Source of the DNA: Sediminibacterium ginsengisoli
GTDB taxonomy: Bacteria > Bacteroidota > Bacteroidia > Chitinophagales > Chitinophagaceae
Assembly (NCBI RefSeq): GCF_900167075.1
Contig: NZ_FUWH01000006.1
Location: 186,001-250,000, forward strand
Direction of reading: 5' to 3'
DNA: 64,000 nt
A program made the position numbers and the translations under genes. Shown here one piece after another: positions 56,073 to 64,000 of the stretch. The notes under the pieces were generated by a model. It made no database searches. It saw nothing but the letters and a program-made list of their open reading frames with translations, and was not told the origin of the DNA. Position 1 is the first letter of the stretch; each line of letters begins with the position of its first letter.

Positions 56073-56480
56073 ATGATAAACACAACCAGCCGCGAAGACC
56101 TGATGAAGCTCATTAATCATTTCCGCCAGGAAGTAATGAGCTGGCGATCCAGATTCCTGGTGCATAAAGGTTCCCGTTTTATCTCAATTGCTGTTGAAGA
56201 TATTGCCATGATCTACACAAGGGACAGGGGGCATTATATTAAAACTTTTTCCGGTGATGATTACCAGATCGACACCAATCTCGACCGGCTGGAAGAGGAA
56301 CTGAACCCCTCGGATTTTTACCGGGTAAACCGCCAGTTTATATTGAATTACCGTTCTATAGACCAGGTACTGGCCTGGTTCGACGGAAAACTGAAGGTAA
56401 CCGTGAAACCGGCAGGTTACGAAGATATCATCATCAGCAGGCTGAAAGCAACTGATTTCAAAGTGTGGCTGGGGAAATAA
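56073..56480 (+). CDS. LytTR DNA-binding domain protein
   Basis: This 135-residue protein is a stand-alone LytTR domain with no receiver domain. It runs from FLVHKGSRFISIAVEDIAMI through RDRGHYIKTFSGDDYQIDTN to FYRVNRQFILNYRSIDQVLA, all typical of LytTR. In this domain class, DNA is bound through beta-strands. Targets are unknown. It follows the glycosidase terminator and is preceded by an A-run at 56065-56072 before its ATG. A small hairpin (AGGCCC/GGGCCT) follows it at 56488-56502. Confidence 0.85.
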   Translation: MINTTSREDLMKLINHFRQEVMSWRSRFLVHKGSRFISIAVEDIAMIYTRDRGHYIKTFSGDDYQIDTNLDRLEEELNPSDFYRVNRQFILNYRSIDQVLAWFDGKLKVTVKPAGYEDIIISRLKATDFKVWLGK

Positions 56481-56512
56481 TTCTACCAGGCCCACCGGGC
56501 CTTGTCCTCACT

Positions 56513-56557
56513 CCCTCACTTCGCCCTCACTCCATTCAAGTGAGGGCGAAGTGAGGG
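56513..56557. repeat. Perfect 19-bp inverted repeat
   Basis: CCCTCACTTCGCCCTCACT (56513-56531) and its exact reverse complement (56539-56557) flank a 7-base loop. No T-run follows on either strand, so it is not a standard terminator. Confidence 0.85.
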
Positions 56558-56723
56558 GAGAACTTACAACTATTAAACTGCCCCTTTGGAATAATTAACT
56601 TTTTTCAATCAAAATCACATAAGATATTGAAAAAAAGGCTATTATGTTTTGCTGCAACCTGTTATTTTTTCCCAAATCCTTCAAGTTTATCCACAAAAAC
56701 TGGTAAAATCCGATGTTGCAACG

Positions 56724-56731
56724 TATTTTTG
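56724..56731 (+). promoter_or_regulatory. Putative -7 box of rpoD (TATTTTTG)
   Basis: This exact TAnnTTTG match followed by C lies 106 bases upstream of the rpoD ATG. A well-spaced -33 box was not recognised. Confidence 0.4.
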
Positions 56732-56837
56732 CAGACTTGTGACATAGGCTGGCCCGAAATTTAACGCTTCTATTACAGGATTTGTAAAACATTTTAGGTC
56801 TTTAGCTCGTTTATAGTATTAAATACAGTAACAAAAC

Positions 56838-57695
56838 ATGAGGCAGCTCAAAATCGCTACACAGATCACGAACCGTGATTCGCAGGCCGTAGAAAAGTAT
56901 CTGCAGGAGATCTCCAAGATCCCTATGATCACTCCCGAAGAGGAAACAACACTGGCACAGCGGATCAAGATGGGTGATCAGAGAGCTCTCGACAAATTGG
57001 TGCAGGCCAACCTTCGTTTCGTGGTATCTGTGGCTAAGCAGTACCAGCACCAGGGCCTTTCCCTTAGCGACCTGATCAACGAGGGTAACCTCGGTCTGAT
57101 AAAAGCCGCCCAGCGTTTCGATGAAACCAAGGGCTTCAAATTCATCTCATACGCGGTATGGTGGATCCGCCAGTCCATTTTACAGGCGTTGGCAGAGCAG
57201 GGCAGATTAGTCCGCCTGCCTCAAAACAAAATCGGCACTTACAACAAAGCGAATAAAGCCTACATGGCTTTTGAGCAGGAACACGAACGCGAGCCTTCTA
57301 CCGAAGAGCTGGCAGAGATCCTGGAAATGTCTGAGACAGAGATCAACAACATTTTCCAGAGCAATACCCGTCACACTTCACTGGATGCACCTGTGCACGA
57401 AGCGGAAGACGTGGCAATGGGCGATCTGCTCGAAGGCAGCGATGATACCGACGACGATGTTATGAAGGATTCACTCCGTGAAGAGATCCGTCGCGTATTG
57501 AAATCGCTCAGCCCGCGCGAAGCAGAGATCGTGAACGCTTATTTCGGACTTGACGGCGAAAATGGTGTTACCATTGAGCAGATCGGCATGAAATACGATC
57601 TTACCAAGGAACGTATCCGCCAGATCAAGGAAAGAGCGATCAAACGTTTACAGAAAGCACGCTACAGCAACGCGCTGAAAGCATACCTCGGTTAA
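56838..57695 (+). CDS. rpoD: Primary sigma factor RpoD (sigma-70 family, Bacteroidota type)
   Basis: This 285-residue sigma factor lacks the long region 1.1 and non-conserved insert, as is normal for the phylum's SigA. Region 1.2 (AVEKYLQEISKIPMITPEEE), region 2 (NLRFVVSVAKQYQHQGLSL, GLIKAAQRFDETKGFKFISY, AVWWIRQSI), region 3 and region 4 (SPREAEIVNAYFGLDGE, YDLTKERIRQIKERAIKRLQ) are complete. It directs RNA polymerase to housekeeping promoters, including the TAnnTTTG type noted here. It has its own terminator. Confidence 0.97.
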   Translation: MRQLKIATQITNRDSQAVEKYLQEISKIPMITPEEETTLAQRIKMGDQRALDKLVQANLRFVVSVAKQYQHQGLSLSDLINEGNLGLIKAAQRFDETKGFKFISYAVWWIRQSILQALAEQGRLVRLPQNKIGTYNKANKAYMAFEQEHEREPSTEELAEILEMSETEINNIFQSNTRHTSLDAPVHEAEDVAMGDLLEGSDDTDDDVMKDSLREEIRRVLKSLSPREAEIVNAYFGLDGENGVTIEQIGMKYDLTKERIRQIKERAIKRLQKARYSNALKAYLG

Positions 57696-57714
57696 GCGTA
57701 GCTTAAACAGATCT

Positions 57715-57746
57715 AAAGCCTCCTGTTTCAAGCAGGAGGCTTTTTT
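57715..57746 (+). terminator. Terminator of rpoD
   Basis: GCCTCCTG and CAGGAGGC pair perfectly around a 7-base loop, with six T after. Confidence 0.9.
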
Positions 57747-57826
57747 ATGTACCCTGCAGCTTATAGTTTATCCCCAAATAACAACCCATTGTGAAAAAAG
57801 GAATGCGTTTAACCAGCGCGGATCAA

Positions 57827-57834
57827 TAATTTTG
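57827..57834 (+). promoter_or_regulatory. Putative -7 box of trxB (TAATTTTG)
   Basis: This exact TAnnTTTG match followed by C lies 23 bases upstream of the trxB ATG. Confidence 0.4.
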
Positions 57835-57857
57835 CACAGCAATAAAAAAACTTCAGT

Positions 57858-58805
57858 ATGGCAAATGAGGAAATAGAAAAAGTACATGTTCTGATCATAG
57901 GTTCCGGACCTGCAGGATACACAGCAGCGATCTACGCGGCACGGGCCAACATGAAACCCGTATTATACCAGGGCATTCAGCCCGGCGGCCAGTTAACCAT
58001 TACTACGGAAGTGGAGAACTATCCCGGTTATCCGGATGGGATCCAGGGGCCGGAAATGATGGTTCATTTTGAAAAACAGGCAGCAAGAATGGGCGCAGAT
58101 ATCCGTTATGGCCTTGCCACACAGGTAGACTTCAGCCAGCAGCCTTATAAAGTTCAGATCGACGAGGAGAAATGGATCGCAGCTGATTCCATCATCATCT
58201 GTACCGGCGCATCTGCCAAATGGTTGGGGCTGCCAAGTGAAGAAAGACTCAACGGTTTCGGCGTCAGCGCATGTGCTGTTTGTGACGGCTTTTTCTTTAA
58301 AGGAAAAGAAGTGGCAATCGTAGGCGCTGGTGATACTGCAGCAGAAGAAGCCCTTTATCTCTCCAAATTATGTACAACCGTTCACATGCTGGTACGCCGC
58401 GACCAGATGCGCGCCAGCAAAGTAATGCAGGACCGTGTGCTGGCTACACCAAACATCAAAGTATACTGGAATACAGATACCGAAGAAGTGCTCGGCGAAA
58501 GCAGGGTGGAAGCTGTGAAGATCCGCAACCACCAGACCGGTGAAACAGCAGAGATCCCTGTAAGCGGTTTCTTCGTGGCCATCGGTCACCAGCCAAACAG
58601 CGGCATTTTCAAAGGCTGGCTGGATATGGACGAGACAGGCTACCTGCTCACAACACCGGGCACCACACGCACCAATATTGAAGGTGTGTTTGCCGCAGGC
58701 GATGTGCAGGACAAAAACTACCGCCAGGCTGTTACCGCAGCGGGCAGTGGTTGTATGGCAGCGCTCGATGCAGAACGATACCTCACCGCAAAAGGTTTGA
58801 ATTAA
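57858..58805 (+). CDS. trxB: Thioredoxin reductase
   Basis: This 315-residue flavoprotein reduces thioredoxin with NADPH. It has the FAD motif IIGSGPAGYTAAIYAARA, the redox pair in CAVCDGFF (about residue 142), the NADPH motif IVGAGDTAAEEALYL, and the C-terminal FAD-binding GVFAAGDVQDKNYRQ. This is the standard housekeeping pattern, in contrast with the CPYC paralogue at 27500. A hairpin without T-run (58811-58846) follows. Confidence 0.97.
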   Translation: MANEEIEKVHVLIIGSGPAGYTAAIYAARANMKPVLYQGIQPGGQLTITTEVENYPGYPDGIQGPEMMVHFEKQAARMGADIRYGLATQVDFSQQPYKVQIDEEKWIAADSIIICTGASAKWLGLPSEERLNGFGVSACAVCDGFFFKGKEVAIVGAGDTAAEEALYLSKLCTTVHMLVRRDQMRASKVMQDRVLATPNIKVYWNTDTEEVLGESRVEAVKIRNHQTGETAEIPVSGFFVAIGHQPNSGIFKGWLDMDETGYLLTTPGTTRTNIEGVFAAGDVQDKNYRQAVTAAGSGCMAALDAERYLTAKGLN

Positions 58806-58810
58806 TATTT

Positions 58811-58846
58811 ATCCCGCATGGAATTGTGATCAGTTTCATGCGGGAT
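58811..58846 (+). terminator. Hairpin after trxB, weak terminator or attenuator
   Basis: ATCCCGCATG and CATGCGGGAT are perfect 10-base arms with a 16-base loop, but no T-run follows, so it may only reduce read-through into folB. Confidence 0.4.
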
Positions 58847-58859
58847 CATTCATTACAGC

Positions 58860-59225
58860 ATGTTAGCGATCCATCTTAATAATCTTTGCTTTCATAGTTT
58901 TCACGGCCTGTACGCAGAAGAACGCGTAACCGGGAATGATTTCCGTGTGGATCTTACGGTACAGCATCATCCCACCGCGTTATCCGTACGCAGCCTGGAA
59001 GATACGATAGACTATGCAGCCGTTTACGAACTCGTAAAAGCGGCGATGGATGAACCCCGCGACCTGCTCGAAACTGTAGCCATCGATATTGCCAATACCA
59101 TTCTGAAGCGGTACGCACATGCAGAAGATGTATCGGTAAGCATTACTAAATTATACCCGCCGATACCTGCCATCCAGGGTAGCCTGGGTGTCAGTTTTAA
59201 ACTGAACCGAAACCAGCTTGTATAA
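58860..59225 (+). CDS. folB: Dihydroneopterin aldolase
   Basis: This 121-residue enzyme makes 6-hydroxymethyl-7,8-dihydropterin for folate. The start LNNLCFHSFHGLYAEERVTG contains the conserved Glu, and SITKLYPPIPAIQGSLGVSF holds the KxxPP signature. It lies 54 bases after trxB and is followed by a TPR protein gene. Confidence 0.93.
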   Translation: MLAIHLNNLCFHSFHGLYAEERVTGNDFRVDLTVQHHPTALSVRSLEDTIDYAAVYELVKAAMDEPRDLLETVAIDIANTILKRYAHAEDVSVSITKLYPPIPAIQGSLGVSFKLNRNQLV

Positions 59226-59243
59226 GTCATTTATCTTTCAGTT

Positions 59244-59996
59244 ATGAAATACCTCTTTACCTTTTTTTGTTGTTTTCTGCTCGCTGCTGTCAATGCGCAG
59301 GACGTGAATATCTTACTCAAGGAAGCCGATAATTTCGAAAAGCAACAGAAAGATCCCGAAGCGATCGAGAAATACAAACAGGTACTTGCTGCTGATCCTG
59401 CCCATATAAAAGCACTCACGCGTTCGGCCGAACTGAATGCTTCGATCGGTTCCAGGCAGACTGATAAAAACACCAAACGCCTTTATTACGAAACGGCACT
59501 GTCGCTGTCAAACCGTGCTTACCAGGCAGACAGCACCAATGCGGAAGCCAGCTATGCCATGGCAATGGCTTCCGGTAAAATGACCGAAGTGGAAAGCGAG
59601 AACAAAAAAATAGTAAGCTATGTGCGTGATGTAAAAAATTATGGCGAAAAAGCACTGCAGCTGAATGCCAGTTTTGGTAAAGCACATTACATCATCGGCA
59701 AATGGCATTATGAAATGGTGAACCTGTCGGGAATAAAAAAAGCAGCCCTCAAACTGATCTACGGTGGCATGCCTGCCGCGGAAATGGATTCGGCTATTAC
59801 CCACATGGAAAAATGCCGGACACTGGAGCCTTATTTCGTGGCGAATTACCTCGACCTGGCTAAAGCTTACCGCGACGATCATAAACCTGCACAGGCGCTT
59901 GAAGTACTGAACCGACTGGTAAAATTACCCATCCGCACGGCAAATGATGCTGCCATGAAAGCAGAAGGCGCTAAATTGCTGGAATCACTTCAATAA
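59244..59996 (+). CDS. Exported TPR-containing protein
   Basis: This 250-residue protein has a signal peptide (MKYLFTFFCCFLLAAVNAQ) and helix pairs of the TPR type (EAIEKYKQVLAADPAHIKAL, and near the end YLDLAKAYRDDHKPAQALEV). The middle region (VRDVKNYGEKALQLNASFGK) has a similar pattern. It starts 18 bases after folB. Function is unknown. The ACBP gene follows after 14 bases. Confidence 0.85.
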   Translation: MKYLFTFFCCFLLAAVNAQDVNILLKEADNFEKQQKDPEAIEKYKQVLAADPAHIKALTRSAELNASIGSRQTDKNTKRLYYETALSLSNRAYQADSTNAEASYAMAMASGKMTEVESENKKIVSYVRDVKNYGEKALQLNASFGKAHYIIGKWHYEMVNLSGIKKAALKLIYGGMPAAEMDSAITHMEKCRTLEPYFVANYLDLAKAYRDDHKPAQALEVLNRLVKLPIRTANDAAMKAEGAKLLESLQ

Positions 59997-60010
59997 TAAA
60001 CACATCAGAA

Positions 60011-60271
60011 ATGGAATTACAGGAACTTTTTGAGCAGGCCGTAGCCGGTACCAAAACGTTAACGGAAAAACCTGATAACGAAACCTTGCTCAAACTTTAT
60101 TCACTCTATAAACAGGCAACAGAAGGCGATAATGCTGAAAGCGGCCCGTCGAATCCCTTCGATTTTGTTGCCAAATTCAAACACGAAGCCTGGGATAAAC
60201 TGAAAGGCACTTCCAGGGAAGAAGCGATGGAAAAATACATTGCCCTGGTAAACGTATTGAAAGGACAATAA
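60011..60271 (+). CDS. Acyl-CoA-binding protein
   Basis: This 86-residue protein matches the ACBP family in length and motifs: LQELFEQAVAGTKTLTEKPD, LLKLYSLYKQATEGD and the later KHEAWDKLKGTSREEAMEKY. It binds long-chain acyl-CoA in the cytoplasm. It ends a trxB-folB-TPR-ACBP run and is convergent with the MATE gene 9 bases away. Confidence 0.93.
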   Translation: MELQELFEQAVAGTKTLTEKPDNETLLKLYSLYKQATEGDNAESGPSNPFDFVAKFKHEAWDKLKGTSREEAMEKYIALVNVLKGQ

Positions 60272-60280
60272 TTTATCCGG

Positions 60281-61639
60281 CTAGATCTTCCTGCTTTTCC
60301 ATCTCCCGCTGCGGATATACCAGTAGGAGGGAATAAAGAGTACGAGCCAGTAGATCACTTCGCTGGCCCAGCCCCATGCGATCGGGAGCTTCAGTTGTTC
60401 CAGGACGATATAATTGTATACACAATAACAAATGATCGCCGCTGTTTCCGTGATCAGGTTCATTCTTGAATTACCGGTTCCCGTAACCGCGTTCAGCCAG
60501 ATCACGGATACCGACATCAGCACCAGCGCACAGGATACCACCCGCATCACAGGTATGGCTGCGTTGATAAAATCTTCACCCTGGCCGTAGATCGACAAAA
60601 ATGCATGCGGGAAAATATTCAGCAGTACACACACGATCAAGGCAAAACCTACACTCCAGCGCATGATCCGGTGAATCAGTTCTATCACCCTGTGATGCAA
60701 TCCCTGCCCGATCACATTACTCACCATCGCATTGGCAGTAGCCGCAAAAGCCCAGGTAAAACAGCCGAAAAAGCCGAAAATATTTCGCATGGTGTTGGAT
60801 ACGGCAAGATCCCTTTGTCCGTGGTGTTCTATCAGGATATAAAAAAATTCCCAGCTTACAATACTGATGGTGTGTTGTAAGATCAGCGGCGATGATTGTG
60901 TAAGGATCAGTTTACCGGCTGCTGCATCGTAAGCCTTGTTTTTGAACAGTTCCAGTTTTTTACCGATGCCCTTGTAATGGATCACCAGGAAGATCACGGC
61001 CAGCCCCGTGATCTCCGCGATCACAGAGGCCCACGCAGCCCCGTTGAAACCCAGCTCGGGCATACCCAGTTTACCATAGATCAGTCCGTAATCGAGTACA
61101 ATATTGGTAATGGCTTCGGTTGCCGTACCGATCACGAGGTAACGGCTGTGATTGGTTCCTACCAGCAATGCATTGCGCATCTGGTAAACAAAAAGGAACG
61201 GGAGTCCGAGTATACGTATATTCAGGAACTTCACGGCCATGTCCACACCCGACTGGTCGTGCAACGTATAACGCAGGATCCAGGGCGCTACAAACCAGGT
61301 GATCAGTATCCCCGCCAGTGCAAAAGCAAGCGCAATCCGTACGCCCTGCCAGAAAAGCGTTCCGATGGCATCAATGCGGTTTTCTCCCGCGCGTCTTGCG
61401 ATCAGTGCCTGAAGGCCGTTGTTCAGTCCGTGCCCCATCACCGCAAATACCAGGTAATAAACCCCTGTAATGCCTGCCATGGCGAGTGCATGCTGGCTTA
61501 GTCCGCCCAGGAATATATTATTGGTAATAAAATTGATCTGCGGAACAATGATCGATGCGGAGATGGGTAATGCGATACGTAAGATCTGCTTATCCGAAAT
61601 ACCCACCTGCAGGTTCATGTCCTTTCTGCCTTCTTCCAT
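60281..61639 (-). CDS. MATE-family efflux transporter
   Basis: This 452-residue protein has about 12 membrane segments. Near the start lie RIALPISASIIVPQINFITN and IFLGGLSQHALAMAGITG, and the second half carries VSWEFFYILIEHHGQRDLAVSN, a pattern of the MATE exporters of drugs and cations. The ATG at 61639 is used; a second ATG seven codons later gives MNLQVGISDKQ and is also possible. It is convergent with the ACBP gene and divergent from the DUF3822 gene. Confidence 0.9.
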   Translation of the reverse strand: MEEGRKDMNLQVGISDKQILRIALPISASIIVPQINFITNNIFLGGLSQHALAMAGITGVYYLVFAVMGHGLNNGLQALIARRAGENRIDAIGTLFWQGVRIALAFALAGILITWFVAPWILRYTLHDQSGVDMAVKFLNIRILGLPFLFVYQMRNALLVGTNHSRYLVIGTATEAITNIVLDYGLIYGKLGMPELGFNGAAWASVIAEITGLAVIFLVIHYKGIGKKLELFKNKAYDAAAGKLILTQSSPLILQHTISIVSWEFFYILIEHHGQRDLAVSNTMRNIFGFFGCFTWAFAATANAMVSNVIGQGLHHRVIELIHRIMRWSVGFALIVCVLLNIFPHAFLSIYGQGEDFINAAIPVMRVVSCALVLMSVSVIWLNAVTGTGNSRMNLITETAAIICYCVYNYIVLEQLKLPIAWGWASEVIYWLVLFIPSYWYIRSGRWKSRKI

Positions 61640-61732
61640 ACGCCGTAAAGCTACTATTTTAATAAAGTCTGCCTAATTCATCCACCCGCCATAACGGTTT
61701 TTTTATATCATTGCATTGTAATTGATCAGCAC

Positions 61733-62563
61733 ATGGCCCATAAGACAATAGGTTTATATACAGCCGGGAGCGGAAACGGACAACTGGTGATCGAGATCGG
61801 CCATGATCAGCTTGCCTGCCTGGTAAAAAACAGCGAAGGCCTGGTAACCGGTTTCGAGCTCTTCGAAACCGAAACCGCTGAGAACGACTGGAACGATGTA
61901 TTCTATGAAACCCGCGAACTGTCGCAACTGCTCACAGGTACTTACGCGGAAACACATATCTGTTATCATTTTGAAGAAGCTGCGGTAATGCCGGTGAAAT
62001 TCTCCGGTATGGATGCTGCTGCCGGCTATCTCGCCACACTTTTCGGTGAGAAGGAACGCTATGATACCCGCATCGATAAAACACTGGACCAGCAGGGACT
62101 GCATACAGCTTACCGTGTACGCAGATCCGTTCAGGAACTGGCCGGAAGGTATTATGTATTACACCAGGCACATCATTCCTGGTCGCGCCTGCTACATTAT
62201 GCAACTACTTCAGGTAATGATCATGCAACGGTGTTCAACATACAGGTATATAAAAGTCGTTTCACCATGACTATTACCAGGGGCGGGCAATTACAGCTGA
62301 TCCGTTCATTCGGTTATCAAACGGAACAGGATATTTTCTATCATATTCTTCATGCCCGCCAGGAACTGAAGCTGGAAGACATACAGGCAACCGCAGCGAT
62401 CAGCGGTTTGTATGATCCGGCATCAGCACTGCATAACAGGCTGCGGCAGGTTTTTGCAGCTGTATTGCTGGATGAAGTGCCCCCGGGACATATTTTCAGC
62501 AGTGAGCAGGCATCAGCTTACCCGGCACATTATTTCACGCCATATTTTATACTGGCCGTATGA
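61733..62563 (+). CDS. DUF3822-family protein
   Basis: This 276-residue protein resembles DUF3822 by its start (IEIGHDQLACLVKNSEGLVT), actin/HSP70-like fold hints (TVFNIQVYKSRFTMTITRGG, LQLIRSFGYQTEQDIFYHIL) and its position before rsmD. It is a Bacteroidota-specific family of unknown function. It overlaps rsmD by 4 bases (ATGA), which indicates coupled translation. Confidence 0.8.
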   Translation: MAHKTIGLYTAGSGNGQLVIEIGHDQLACLVKNSEGLVTGFELFETETAENDWNDVFYETRELSQLLTGTYAETHICYHFEEAAVMPVKFSGMDAAAGYLATLFGEKERYDTRIDKTLDQQGLHTAYRVRRSVQELAGRYYVLHQAHHSWSRLLHYATTSGNDHATVFNIQVYKSRFTMTITRGGQLQLIRSFGYQTEQDIFYHILHARQELKLEDIQATAAISGLYDPASALHNRLRQVFAAVLLDEVPPGHIFSSEQASAYPAHYFTPYFILAV

Positions 62564-63102
62564 GGATCATTTCAGGAAAATGGGGCGGGAGAAGGATCAG
62601 TCCGCCGGCAAACATGCCGCATACACGTCCTACAACAGATATAGCCAAGGAAGGGCTTTTCAATATACTTCAGAACCGGATGGATTTTGAAGGCATCACC
62701 ACGCTAGACCTCTTTGGCGGAACGGGTTGCATCAGTTATGAACTGGCATCGCGCGGTGCGGGAGACCAGACGATCGTGGAGAAGGATCCGGTGATGCATG
62801 CGTTCATCAAAAAGAACCTCGACATGCTGGGCGCATCCCATTCAAAAGTGCTCAAAATGGATGTGTTCGCATTCCTTGCGGGCAATACAGCCACTTACGA
62901 TTTTATTTTCGCAGGGCCGCCCTATGCATTGGGCACTATCGATGAACTGCCTAAGATCATCGTAAGTAAAAAACTGATCAACAAAGGCGGATTCTTTGTG
63001 CTGGAACATACCCCGCGCAATAATTACGAGAACGCGGAAGGATTCAGTTTCATGCGGCATTACGGAACCACTATTTTCTCATTCTTTGTGAACGAAGCAT
63101 AA
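62560..63102 (+). CDS. rsmD: 16S rRNA (guanine966-N2)-methyltransferase-like protein
   Basis: This 180-residue protein follows the RsmD pattern: MRIISGKWGGRRISPPA, RPTTDIAKEGLFNIL, and the SAM-binding TLDLFGGTGCISYELASRGA. The catalytic motif usually DPPY reads AGPPYAL here, so the Asp is replaced by Gly. This could be a group-specific variant or reduce activity. It overlaps the DUF3822 gene by 4 bases and bioD by 1 base. Confidence 0.85.
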   Translation: MRIISGKWGGRRISPPANMPHTRPTTDIAKEGLFNILQNRMDFEGITTLDLFGGTGCISYELASRGAGDQTIVEKDPVMHAFIKKNLDMLGASHSKVLKMDVFAFLAGNTATYDFIFAGPPYALGTIDELPKIIVSKKLINKGGFFVLEHTPRNNYENAEGFSFMRHYGTTIFSFFVNEA

Positions 63103-63746
63103 TGCAGCCCATTTTCATCACCGGGATCGGAACCGATGCAGGTAAAACAGTAGCATCTGCTGTTGTTGTACAGGCCTTACGGGCCGATTACTGGAAGCCG
63201 GTACAGGCAGGACTGGAAGAGACAGATTCGGATAAGATCCGTTCACTGACCGCTGTTCCGGGCGGAGTGATCCATCCGGAATCTTACCGGTTGAAATTAC
63301 CGGCATCACCACATATCGCAGCAAGGGAAGAAGGTATACGTGTTTCCGTATCTGCATTGGTAGAAAAAGCAGGTAGTATTTTACCGGCAAATGGTAAACA
63401 TCTTGTTATCGAAGGTGCAGGCGGACTGCTGGTGCCGTTGAATGAAAGGGAAACCGTGGCCGATCTTATAAAAGCATTGAATGCAAAGCTGATCCTTGTA
63501 AGCCGCAATTACCTGGGCAGCATCAATCATTCATTACTCACAGCCGAATGCTGCCGCAGCAGGAATATTCCCGTACTGGGCTGGATCTTTAATGACCAAT
63601 ACATGTCTTACGAAGAAGAGATCGCAGGCTGGAGCGGTTACCCGGTATTGGGTAATATCCCGCTGCTGTCCGGACTGAACCGCGAAAACATTGCAGCACA
63701 GGCCGCAGTATTAGCGCCGCAACTCACAGAGATCCTCCGCGGATAA
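63102..63746 (+). CDS. bioD: Dethiobiotin synthetase
   Basis: This 214-residue enzyme closes the ureido ring of dethiobiotin with ATP and CO2. It has the P-loop FITGIGTDAGKTVASA, the KPVQAGLEETDS segment and the EGAGGLLVPLNE motif. The ATG overlaps the last base of rsmD. Other biotin genes are not in the window. Length is normal for the family. Confidence 0.95.
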   Translation: MQPIFITGIGTDAGKTVASAVVVQALRADYWKPVQAGLEETDSDKIRSLTAVPGGVIHPESYRLKLPASPHIAAREEGIRVSVSALVEKAGSILPANGKHLVIEGAGGLLVPLNERETVADLIKALNAKLILVSRNYLGSINHSLLTAECCRSRNIPVLGWIFNDQYMSYEEEIAGWSGYPVLGNIPLLSGLNRENIAAQAAVLAPQLTEILRG

Positions 63747-63806
63747 ACAATCATACTGCTGAAAACATTTGTATCTTTCATAAAAGGAAGAGCATTCGAT
63801 AGCTAT

Positions 63807-64000
63807 ATGACCAAAGAAGAGATCCGATCAGTTTACAAAGCAAAAAGAGCAGCGATAGATCCGAGGCAAAAACTGAAACTCGACGACCTGCTGCTGCTGC
63901 AATTTCAACAGCTTGATTATGCGGGAGTGGAAACCCTGCTCACTTACTGGCCTATGTCTGGTCAGGCAGAACCCAATACACATCTTTTTTCAGGTTACCT
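63807..64000 (+). CDS. 5-formyltetrahydrofolate cyclo-ligase, 5' part (3' end outside window)
   Basis: The first 64 codons (MTKEEIRSVYKAKRAAIDP, then VETLLTYWPMSGQAE) match the N-terminus of 5-formyl-THF cyclo-ligase, which converts 5-formyl-THF to 5,10-methenyl-THF. The ATG at 63807-63809 is the first in frame. It lies 60 bases after bioD. The catalytic C-terminal part is cut off by the window end, so this call is less sure than for a full gene. Confidence 0.7.
   Translation, partial: MTKEEIRSVYKAKRAAIDPRQKLKLDDLLLLQFQQLDYAGVETLLTYWPMSGQAEPNTHLFSGY

Larger units (their letters stand above)
56481..56837. other. Intergenic region upstream of rpoD with two hairpins
   Basis: No frame is supported. 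It holds a short hairpin (56488-56502), a perfect 19-bp hairpin (56513-56557), an AT-rich stretch, and a -7 box (56724-56731) for rpoD. Confidence 0.6.

Overview
This window reads as a chromosomal segment of a Bacteroidota bacterium, most likely from the Chitinophagaceae (Chitinophaga/Niastella-like). The reasons are a type IX secretion sorting tail on a large secreted glycosidase, a short (285-residue) primary sigma factor, TAnnTTTG-type -7 boxes placed close to start codons, few Shine-Dalgarno sequences, a SusC-style carboxypeptidase-regulatory fold before a TonB receptor, and families largely restricted to the phylum (DUF4199, DUF3822, CtlX). The genus is an inference from gene content, not from a marker search.

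Layout. 1-2908: the 3' end of an Rhs/YD-repeat polymorphic toxin whose AT-rich C-terminal tip carries an HHH-type HNH nuclease-like motif, followed by a probable immunity gene. 2909-5700: a dense field of about 15 REP-like hairpins in both orientations, containing one intact REP-associated tyrosine transposase (RAYT) and two 5'-truncated RAYT relics, plus tandem and direct duplications. 5759-12526: amino-acid catabolism (CtlX-like hydrolase, arginine deiminase, imidazolonepropionase, formimidoylglutamase) with an antiporter and a CrtA-like protein. 12603-14387: lepA. 14465-20601 (minus strand): a glycoconjugate operon (dihydroorotase-like pseudoenzyme, DUF4199 protein, GT2, GT4, GmhA, GmhB) and a secreted protein. 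20724: tRNA-Pro(GGG). 21110-28408: a Cys/His-rich small protein, TonB receptor, two DUF3526 ABC-2 permeases, an ABC ATPase and a thioredoxin-reductase-like flavoprotein. 28844-31283: a TPR lipoprotein and a HigBA-type toxin-antitoxin pair whose toxin is frameshifted. 31532-38464: a TetR-controlled RND efflux operon with visible operator palindromes. 38583-41670: pyrE, a secreted HMA-like protein, a GlmU-like protein and tpiA. 41733-45586 (minus): an outer-membrane protein, a GNAT, pgi and threonine aldolase. 45828-51546: a second RND efflux operon in the order OMF-MFP-RND. 51882-56480: a GH44-like T9SS-exported glycosidase and a LytTR protein. 56838-64000: rpoD, trxB, folB, a TPR protein, an ACBP, a MATE transporter, a DUF3822 protein, rsmD, bioD and the start of a 5-formyl-THF cyclo-ligase.

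How the parts fit. Arginine and histidine breakdown sit together. The two RND systems are independent, and only the first has an adjacent TetR with repeated TAAC-N3-GTTA sites. The most unusual part is the RAYT/REP field. Its hairpins show a compensatory base-pair swap, outlying copies lie near 28.5 kb and 31.3-31.5 kb, and the field begins directly after a toxin-immunity cassette. The other notable items are a dihydroorotase that has lost nearly all metal ligands, a decayed HigB with an intact 23-nt palindromic operator, and a 107-nt imperfect inverted repeat between the MFP and RND genes of one operon.
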